Below, one piece after another: positions 58,601 to 64,000 of a stretch of 64,000 nt of DNA; the stretch's first letter is position 1; every line of letters starts with the position of its first letter. Source of the stretch: Lamellibrachia satsuma (lineage: Eukaryota; Annelida; Polychaeta; Sabellida; Siboglinidae); the NCBI GenBank assembly GCA_033239005.1, contig BSQZ01000072.1, positions 1,648,501-1,712,500 on the forward strand. Reading direction: 5' to 3'. Both the position numbers and the translations under genes were made by a program. Below the pieces are notes generated by a model that was given only the letters and a program-made list of their open reading frames with translations, was not told the origin of the DNA and searched no databases.

Positions 58601-58890
58601 TGTAGGCATGCCCCATGCATTATCCTTCTAGTAAATAGCATGGCAGTGGCAACTTTCTGTTCAGTTAGTGTTTCTATTTCAGTTGTGGCTACCTGGGATT
58701 TGGGTTAAATACAGTTATACAAAATCAATACATTTAAATCAAAATACATGTACACATATTTGACTGCAATTCACATGTACAGTATATCTGTGTGTTATGC
58801 TCTTTGTGTGTTTCTGTCTTGTTAACTGTTACTGCCACACTGTAGGTTAATGTGGCTACGTCTCGTAGCCCCAGAGGCTGGAAACTCGTG
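49491..58890 (+). CDS. TBCCD1: TBCCD1 homologue, N-terminal two fifths or more
   Basis: Nine exons (49560-49658 coding, 50644-50705, 51559-51621, 51937-52034, 52928-53015, 53630-53690, 54243-54318, 56100-56190, 57108-57174) join in phase to 235 codons. Residues line up along their length with the N-terminal region of vertebrate TBCC-domain-containing protein 1: SLWVRSELFAYGALPVPP, VWKNIACNKLQLPMDLAW, YFVTFDMLVVTTPEEKLERD, LLRFVLFLYLQHFHKISLR, HSHMTFVLNNLKEILDLL. TBCCD1 is a centrosomal/basal-body protein needed for centrosome and Golgi positioning. Candidate later exons are at 57878-57925, 58026 onward and 58846-58890. The defining C-terminal TBCC beta-helix was not found before the window ends; its exons may lie beyond 64 kb, with the minus-strand coiled-coil gene inside an intron. 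Introns hold three minisatellites. Confidence 0.88.
49937..50090. repeat. About 150-bp imperfect inverted repeat
   Basis: Perfect 15-bp core stem GTATACTGAAGAACA (49988-50002) with TGTTCTTCAGTATAC (50008-50022). It extends imperfectly outward to CAGATTCCTT (about 49939) and AAGGAATCTG (about 50086). In the intron after TBCCD1 exon 1; possibly a MITE. Confidence 0.8.
50091..50643. other. TBCCD1 intron 1, remainder
   Basis: No exon or repeat recognised. Confidence 0.4.
50644..50705 (+). CDS. TBCCD1: TBCCD1 exon 2
   Basis: Acceptor TTTTGCAG, donor GTAAGT. Encodes NIKKIIPYAKSKGKSGFPRL, phase 0 to 2; the family has a similar KIS...YPRL stretch. Confidence 0.85.
50706..51558. other. TBCCD1 intron 2
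   Basis: AT-rich, nothing recognised. Confidence 0.4.
51559..51621 (+). CDS. TBCCD1: TBCCD1 exon 3
   Basis: Acceptor CTTTTAG, donor GTAAGT. Encodes YSVWKNIACNKLQLPMDLAW, near-identical to the family's HIACGKLQLAKDLAW block. Found from the splice sites. Confidence 0.9.
51622..51936. other. TBCCD1 intron 3
   Basis: Short intron with an 18-bp direct repeat (TTATTTCTTTGGTCTTAAG twice, 51838-51875). Confidence 0.6.
51937..52034 (+). CDS. TBCCD1: TBCCD1 exon 4
   Basis: Acceptor CCTGCAG, donor GTACGC. Encodes YFVTFDMLVVTTPEEKLERD...QCSSQQEL, the conserved YFEIFDSL...TPEERLEW region. Confidence 0.92.
52199..52927 (+). repeat. 45-bp minisatellite, about 16 copies, ending at TBCCD1 exon 5 acceptor
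   Basis: Unit CAGATGTCTCACTCAGAGTG + TTACTTTGTAGAGCTGTACA + AGAGT. Because 45 is a multiple of 3 and the unit lacks stops, it is open in two plus frames and one minus frame (up to 165 codons of pure repeat). The last unit runs directly into the acceptor GATGTCAG/TG. Confidence 0.95.
52928..53015 (+). CDS. TBCCD1: TBCCD1 exon 5
   Basis: Acceptor GATGTCAG, donor GTATCC. Encodes PLLRFVLFLYLQHFHKISLR and SSLVSGNVE; the family has TLQFLLFLYIQQLNKVSLRT. Confidence 0.9.
53016..53629. other. TBCCD1 intron 5
   Basis: An ACAACTACCAATGTTAC-type short tandem repeat (53060-53145, unit about 17 bp), then AT-rich DNA. Confidence 0.7.
53630..53690 (+). CDS. TBCCD1: TBCCD1 exon 6
   Basis: Acceptor GTCACCAG, donor GTATGG. 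Joined to exon 5 it gives VE/EWPVTSQPPELDTRSS, matching the family's GEEWPSPRN start. Another frame (MCMCPECHQMASDI) is open here but does not join in phase. Confidence 0.78.
53691..54242. other. TBCCD1 intron 6
   Basis: AT-rich, nothing recognised. Confidence 0.4.
54243..54318 (+). CDS. TBCCD1: TBCCD1 exon 7
   Basis: Acceptor ATTTCAG, donor GTTGGT. Encodes SLDEHSHMTFVLNNLKEILD and LLAEP; the family has YSHQAFVYDHLSDLLELL. Confidence 0.9.
54731..55664. repeat. 39-bp minisatellite, about 24 copies
   Basis: Unit CTACTGATTGAGGTGTTAGA + ATGCATGTAGAACAGTTAG. A multiple of 3, so the minus strand stays open for 218 codons of pure repeat. Flanking copies decay at both ends. In TBCCD1 intron 7. Confidence 0.95.
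55665..56099. other. End of TBCCD1 intron 7
   Basis: Contains a CR1-tail fragment (55850-55900, CAATGGCTTCCTTGTGCACA, like the 3' ends of copies B and C) and four units of ACTCGTGTAAATGATGACC (55925-55995). Confidence 0.7.
56100..56190 (+). CDS. TBCCD1: TBCCD1 exon 8
   Basis: Acceptor TTGTCTAG, donor GTAGGC. Encodes DGSSETKEMCLSVDAVEALG and FIIAGSVDGN; the family has SREAVVALSFLIEGT. Confidence 0.88.
56260..56520 (+). mobile_element. L2-like LINE 3' fragment
   Basis: Reads, with frameshifts, VPRSETNFGN...TLWNSLPVSVRSAGNILK, the C-terminal block of L2-type RTs. In TBCCD1 intron 8. Confidence 0.75.
56521..57107. other. Rest of TBCCD1 intron 8
   Basis: No feature recognised. Confidence 0.4.
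57108..57174 (+). CDS. TBCCD1: TBCCD1 exon 9
   Basis: Acceptor GTGCTCCAG, donor GTGCGT. Encodes TEKALQEIAMMQQVYQKSGY then SK, phase 2 to 0; the family has ...DSGFSK at the same place. Confidence 0.82.
57335..57600. repeat. Dispersed repeat related to 16108-16310
   Basis: Shared blocks: GGTCTTAAAA, CACCAAACT, TATAATTCAACAAAG, TGGAATGGA, TTTGGTCACCA. Not a recognisable LINE. Confidence 0.7.
57878..57925 (+). CDS. TBCCD1: Candidate TBCCD1 exon 10
   Basis: Acceptor TCAGCCCAG, donor GTATGT, 48 nt, phase 0-0, so it can follow exon 9. Encodes FCVNVTDLQWTELAHL. The resemblance to the family is weak; it may be chance. Confidence 0.25.
58026..58580 (+). repeat. 76-bp minisatellite, about 7 copies, possibly seeded by a TBCCD1 exon
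   Basis: TGGCTGAGCAGCTGTCCCTC recurs at 58051, 58127, 58202, 58278, 58354, 58430 and 58506. After a possible acceptor CATAGCAG (58026) the phase-0 frame reads FYSMWVSFLAEQLSLSTLG, loosely like the family's F..KL..WLR..L...PFG segment. GGGG/GTGGGC in later copies is a usable donor, also phase 0. Exon status is tentative; the repeat is certain. Confidence 0.9.
58846..58890 (+). CDS. TBCCD1: Candidate TBCCD1 exon before the TBCC domain
   Basis: Acceptor CACTGTAG, donor GTAAGA, 45 nt, phase 0-0. Encodes VNVATSRSPRGWKLV, resembling the family's N...VAPRMHRLVV just ahead of the TBCC domain. Confidence 0.45.
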
Positions 58891-59166
58891 GTAAGACTTC
58901 ATGAACATTGCACAAATGGCATGCTGCTAGTAATGTGCTTCTCATAGCTAATAATAGTCAAGGTTGTATACCTTTCTCTCTGGTTTCTAGTAATAGCATG
59001 TAGTACAACTACAACGCACCATAGTATAACATGTTGAAGAAACAGGAACTTTGTAATGTGTTAAAATTAAGTTTTCACCGACTCGTATCTTAGTTGCAAA
59101 TTGATTGCTATTTAGTATTGCCTGCTTAGTGTGGGCATAATTATAATCTGTTTTGCAGTGTTTCTA

Positions 59167-59199
<33 letters not shown>

Positions 59200-59694
59200 C
59201 AATATAGTGATAATTGTCCTTCAGTGATCTTTGTGAACCAGAGAGAAAGTGATATGCTTAATTATTAAGTAGATTAGTTGGCATGGTAGAAATGTAATAT
59301 TAACCAGCAGCATTAAACGATGGCTTCAGTGCTTTGCCTGGAAGTGCTTCAGGCCTTAACAAACATTTCCAGTGATTTTAACAAGGTCTGTAGATTATCA
59401 GCTAACATAAGCCAACATGTACATTATTTGGTAGGGTTGCTGAAACAACACTGTATGTACCTCTCTGTAGACAAACATGTGTCAGATCTGTGTGAAATTA
59501 CATGGCATATGACAACAAGTGTTGTCTTTCCAATATGAAAACAATGTCAACTGTGAAGTGGCATGTTGTAGATGTATTGTAAATTATAGATTTCTGTGTG
59601 TTTTCCGAGTGTTTCTATATTCAATATTGTGGATAGTTACAATTGCATATTATTACCTATGAATAAGTATGTTCATAGCTAAACAAGCAACCAG
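58891..59694. other. Unassigned, with (TA)n at 59170-59200
   Basis: No TBCC-domain exon was found here despite inspection of the plus strand. Confidence 0.45.
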
Positions 59695-61014
59695 GGGCCG
59701 GTTTCATGTCGCCTACTTAGCGGCTAAGAAAGTTTACTTAGCACTAAGATGACTGTCTTATGAATTTACGCGTTTCATGTCATCTACTTAGACTACGCAG
59801 TGGGCGCAACACCCTACTTAGCCTGCGCCTCCTACCCCCGTGGCGTAAGTCAACTAAGTAGTTCTTAGGGACTTTCAAAATGGCGGCTCTCCGACAAGTA
59901 CGTCGACTAAATGACGCAGCAAGATGAGGATTACGCTGGAATGGAGTGTTTAGAGACAAAACACACCCTTTCTAAATGTGCGTTGATGTCAAGTGTTTAA
60001 TAGGTACCGTTTTTGTCGTGATGACATCATAAACTTAGTCGATTTGACCGCTGACAACGTTTTTATTTCTACACAAAAAGGCTGGCTCACAGCAATGCTC
60101 AAAAGTCTTGTCGCCTTGCGCTTATTTGCGTGTACAATATAATAACTTTTAAGTGGTTGTCGGCGATTTTGTTTGGCATTAGCAACTAGCAAGGGAACAG
60201 TGTCTAAAGCAGTCCACAGAGTGGCTGCTTTGTTCGCCCGACTCGTATCGCGATACGTTCTCTTCCACGAACACTTGACACATCAGCAGGAATCCTCATT
60301 AAGGGTTGTAAAACTGCACCAGAGACTGGAACTGTCATTCATCAAGCTGTGAAGCAGACCGTTCACTGAAGATTTTGGATAAGAACATGGAAAACTGTAT
60401 TCTAGTTGCCTACAAGCTACAGTGTTGACAACTGTGAATTTATAATGAATTAATAATTAATGTATTGAACTTTCATTAAAAAAACCTTATGTACATTAAT
60501 AAAATAAGTTGTGTTAATCAGACTGTGCTTTTCTTTTTGATAACTTTAATACAATAATAAACACTGGAAGTCTGATAATTATTTGGACACTGACACTATT
60601 GAATGGCATAGGCCTGTTTGCAGACCTCCTTAAACGATGTATATAGCCGGCTTAGTAAATAATAAGCAATCGCTTTCTGTTTTTTTCGCAGATTGGTCGC
60701 ATTGTTCCTCAATTTATACTTTAAAATTGTGGCATGCTGCGAGTATTAACGCTGTCGACTGTGTCGCGTGCTTTCGCCATGTCACTAACGGGATAATGGG
60801 AAGGGGAATCCCGGGGATTGCCCGTTGATAACGACTCATCTAACCACGTGACAGCCTTACGCGCATTCTTAGCTAAGAAATATGTCAGGCGCGCTACATA
60901 AAACTCGACTTACTTAGTTTTACGCAACTACTTAGCTACGCAAAATTTTGAGTTTACGCACTGGCGTAGCACTAAGTAACTGCGTAGTTTAAGTAGGCGA
61001 CATGAAACCGGCCC
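59695..61014. mobile_element. Inverted-repeat DNA transposon (Harbinger-like ends)
   Basis: Ends GGGCCGGTTTCATGTCGCCT (59695 on) and the reverse complement at 60989-61014 match over about 26 bp. It is flanked by CAG on both sides (possible 3-bp target duplication). Multiple ACTTAG/CTAAGT subterminal repeats lie at both ends. The interior (about 60230-60370) shows no complete protein. The superfamily is a guess from the ends. Confidence 0.8.
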
Positions 61015-61598
61015 CAGGTGTATACTAGGACAGCTATACATTTAATGATATGTTCCCGTTCTGTTGATTATTTTGGCTTGATTCTCAGTACACTGTAATT
61101 GGTGGAACCATTTTTGTTTTCTCACTTTGTAGCAATAACCCGATGTGCCATTGCATTTTATTGATATCATTATATTTTATTGATATCATTGATCCTATTC
61201 CAGGTACAAGTGCAAAAAACAGAAACAGAAACTTAGTAAAGGAAGGTTCAGCATTTTTAGAAACACAAACACTCATTTGGACCCCAATTTCTCCCAAAAA
61301 TTACAAGAAACCCCACATATTATATGAATTGTGTTAGACAGCAACCCGTCTCACTGCCCTGTCAATGTACATGATAAACTAGTCATTGGCACACCTTAGA
61401 GAATTTATGCAGTGGTTTGACATAAATTGTTAAATTGCTTCAACAAACAAATTAAATGATTCGGACAAAACAAATGAAACAAACAGTAAAATGATAGAAT
61501 TTATGATTTTGTTCCAAGACAACCATCATATTAATTGGAACATTTTTCATCAATATCCTTCAAAGATGTTTCAGTTCACGTTGCTGCCAACACAGTGT
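61015..61598. other. 3' region of the coiled-coil gene
   Basis: Minus-strand AATAAA sites at 61157-61162 and 61175-61180, inside an 18-bp direct repeat (TTTTATTGATATCATT). Otherwise nothing recognised. Confidence 0.5.
61157..61180 (-). terminator. Candidate polyadenylation signals (two AATAAA)
   Basis: About 420 bp after the coiled-coil gene's stop; the duplicated copy may be redundant. Confidence 0.35.
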
Positions 61599-64000
61599 TT
61601 ACAGCTTTACACCAATTAGACTGAATTCACTTGATTCTCTCGTGCTGTCTAATGTATTTCGCTGCGTGTGTGCTCTTCTCCTAGTGACTCCTTCGTCCTG
61701 CAGTCCAGAGCCACCAAACATCTCTAGGTTATTGATAGTCAAAGACCCGCGGCGAGTGTCCAGTCCTTTCTCTTCATAAGTTGTTAGGGTCTCCTTACAG
61801 CCACTGTCCTGTTTCTCTACACTGTTTCTTAACTTAAACTTCTGTTTCACTTTCGATTTAGCTTTCACTGGTTCTTGTCTCATTTTCATGCTCTCTGACA
61901 ATTTTACAGGTTTATATTTTGTTCCGATGGCATCTTCCTTTAATTCACTAGTTCCTTGTGCTGTTCGTGCAGTGGTACCATTTGATTGGTCACTTTCTAT
62001 CGAAGGTGGGGACTGTTTAGTTACAATGTTGCTACTAACCTGTGTTCTGTACTGCAGATCAGAATCAGATCTATGCGTGGATGAACAAGTCTGTGACTGT
62101 TTTTTTGTGGCTCTGCTAAGGCATTGCTTGTCATTGTGTGATATGCATACGGCTTTCCCCTTTGTAATGTCCGTATTATAAGTGCTTCTGGGTGTATCAC
62201 CCGTGTCAGAATCTTGATATCCAGAAGAAGTACTTTTCTGAACGTCCACCATTTCTGGTCTTGGTAACAAGCCATTATGCCATGTCTTGCCCTTGTTTAT
62301 AACATTTGATTTCTGTAGTTTTGCTTTAGGATTAACACTTTGTTTATCCTTGTCCCGTGCCACTGTCTGTTTGTGGTTTCTGTGGGTGTTTCTGTTACTA
62401 GTTTGGGCATTGGCTGCGAGCCTGTCTGAAGTCTGTGTGGCCATCTCTCTTGTCTGCCACCTTGTGTCTTCACCATTGTCTTCCTGCTGGTCATCACAGT
62501 TGGGCAGCAGATCATAGAGCAGCCTCCTGTAGCGGCCGGCTGACTTGAGTCTACACTGCAGATCCTGCTGCATCCTTGCCAGCTGGATCTCCTTCTCACC
62601 AATGTCCTGTGTCAACTGCTGCATCTGTCTCGGGTGGTTCTGTGTCTTCAGCTTCATCTGTTTCAAGTGATCCACCTGCTCCAGCAGGTTGTCGTGGAGC
62701 TGCTTCTGCTCCTGCTGGAGTCGGGCCACCTCCTGACAGCTGTACAACTGCGACAGTGTCTCGTGCTGCATGCGTCTCAACTGCCGCTCCGTGTGGTGCA
62801 CATCCTGGATGAGTTCACTGACGGTGCATGCGATGCCCTCTAACTCTGCATCCACAAGGCAGCCAGGAATGCTCTCCTGCGTAGATGTGGTGGTCACCAG
62901 GCGGTCAATGTTCCTTCTCAATGACTGCAGCTTCTTGACCGATTCCGTCAACTGACCGCCCACTTCCTCCTCTTCCGTCTGGCTGCTGCGGTTGATCTTT
63001 TGACCACAGAAGCCTTTCATGTTGCCCCTGAGGTACGAGACAACCGTCTGCATGCTACCATGGATGCTGGACATGTGTTTTGGGACGTCCCTGCTTTCCA
63101 ACCAAGACCAGAATGTGTCAAGTTCACCCTGAACATCAGAGACGGCAAGCGGCGAGATGAATCCACTGGACAGTGTCCCAGCCACGGCTGCTGTGATCCT
63201 GCTACACTGCTCCAGACACGCCCGGAGCTGCTCCGCCTCCTGCTGGGCCTCACCACAGTCTTCCTCCAACTTCTCCAGGGCTGTTCCCTGCTCGTCCAGA
63301 ATCACCTCAAACTTCTGTTCTCGGAAGTTCTCCAGTTTGCGCATGCTCTGTTGGAAAGTTGTCACAAACATCTGCAGTGAATGGTCACTCGGGCAGTGGA
63401 TCTTTAGCCCACTCTGGAATTGGTCGGTTGCTGAAAGACAGTTTTACAGGTTTCAAGATTATATGTTTTTCCAGGGTTAGGTTTAAATATAACTATCAAT
63501 TACGATGATACCGCATCACACTAACTCAGTAGCAGTTACGACACTTCACAAAATCAATTTACAATTTTGGTGCTTCAAACAACAAATAAATTGGTAACAG
63601 ATATGTATGCATACACGCCAGCATTTGTAAAAGCAAAAGTGTTAGGCCATATGCAGTGATACCACACAAGAGGAGGGTTCGATAGGGGTTTAAAAAAAAT
63701 TTAGAACAGTTTTTCAGTGCTTTCTGCATGCTGCTCTAAGCATCTAGAGATTTTATGCATTTTGGTGATATTTCATGTTTTGGGCCATGGCAGAATACTT
63801 TTTGGCAGAAGAATTTTATTTTTCATTGTGCCTACAAATATGGAGAATTCGGTCTCCGTAACATTGATTGGAGATCTTTTAATAAGTTCAAATATATGTA
63901 GGCAACATACAAAATATGGGGGATGGACTTGAATGTATTAGTACTGACCCTCCTGCTCTTTGAGTCTCTCGGCCACATGAGACTGAGAACTTTCCAACAG
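61599..64000 (-). CDS. Unidentified coiled-coil protein, last two exons
   Basis: The terminal exon 63430-61599 (610 codons, acceptor CTTTCAG) is joined in phase to exon 64000-63949 (donor GTCAGT), which runs off the window. The first half is helical and coiled-coil-like (LENFREQKFEVILDEQGTAL; AQQEAEQLRACLEQC; ERQLRRMQHETLSQLYSCQE; ARLQQEQKQLHDNLLEQVDH), with an R-L-L-Y-D-L-L-P motif at its end. The last 270 residues are polar, rich in Ser/Thr/Lys/Gln and probably disordered. No signal peptide or membrane segment in the visible part. I do not recognise the family; a cytoskeletal, motor-tail or centrosomal protein is possible but unproved. Confidence 0.85.
63431..63948. other. Intron of the coiled-coil gene
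   Basis: AT-rich, nothing recognised. Confidence 0.5.

Noticed and set aside
58017..58641. 150-200-residue minus-strand frames over the 76-bp array
   Set aside because: All three minus frames are open because of the repeat; no independent coding evidence.

Overview
This is a stretch of an animal (metazoan invertebrate) genome. It has intron-rich protein genes with GT-AG splice sites, long AT-rich introns, abundant (TA)n, (CA)n and minisatellite arrays, several families of non-LTR retrotransposons (LINEs) and some cut-and-paste DNA transposons. Nothing looks prokaryotic. The phylum cannot be fixed from the sequence; a lophotrochozoan or lancelet-like animal would fit. Many coding pieces are short exons that I joined by splice site and reading phase.

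Layout. (1) 1-2.68 kb: the 5' part of a CR1-type LINE (esterase-type ORF1, endonuclease, start of the reverse transcriptase). (2) 3.37-23.07 kb, plus strand: at least 20 exons of a modular secreted protein with 18 visible furin-like cysteine-rich modules, one per phase 1-1 exon except one double exon. It is followed by a Ly6/uPAR-type domain and a C-terminal GPI-anchor signal. Its introns hold a second LINE family (4.8-7.7 kb), a LINE remnant (18.9-19.6 kb), the 3' half of a CR1-type LINE (20.8-22.3 kb) and several satellites. Its probable 3' UTR contains 0.43-0.7 kb tandem repeats. (3) 44.97-27.46 kb, minus strand: ERp29, an ER-resident thioredoxin-fold chaperone, in four exons. Exon 1 (signal peptide) was found by hand 13.7 kb upstream of exon 2, with a perfect ERSE-II-type ER-stress motif (ATTGG-N-CCACG) beside its start codon. 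Its giant first intron contains a nearly complete CR1-type LINE on the same strand, an L2-like LINE interrupted by a hAT element with a BED zinc finger and exact 8-bp target duplications, an inverted-repeat element and a possible small nested gene. (4) 49.5-58.9 kb, plus strand: a TBCCD1 homologue (centrosome/Golgi positioning). Nine coding exons join in phase, with two or three further candidates. The C-terminal TBCC domain was not found in the window. (5) 59.7-61.0 kb: a DNA transposon with 26-bp terminal inverted repeats. (6) 61.6-64.0 kb, minus strand: the last two exons of an unidentified coiled-coil protein that continues beyond the window.

ERp29 and TBCCD1 are divergent neighbours, and related promoter-like segments lie near each 5' end. 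The modular GPI gene and ERp29 converge. The most notable points are the furin-repeat/Ly6/GPI architecture (with a module that has lost exactly cysteines 1 and 3), the ER-stress element that independently supports the hand-found ERp29 first exon, and several minisatellites that begin or end at exon splice sites and repeat splice-site-like sequence.
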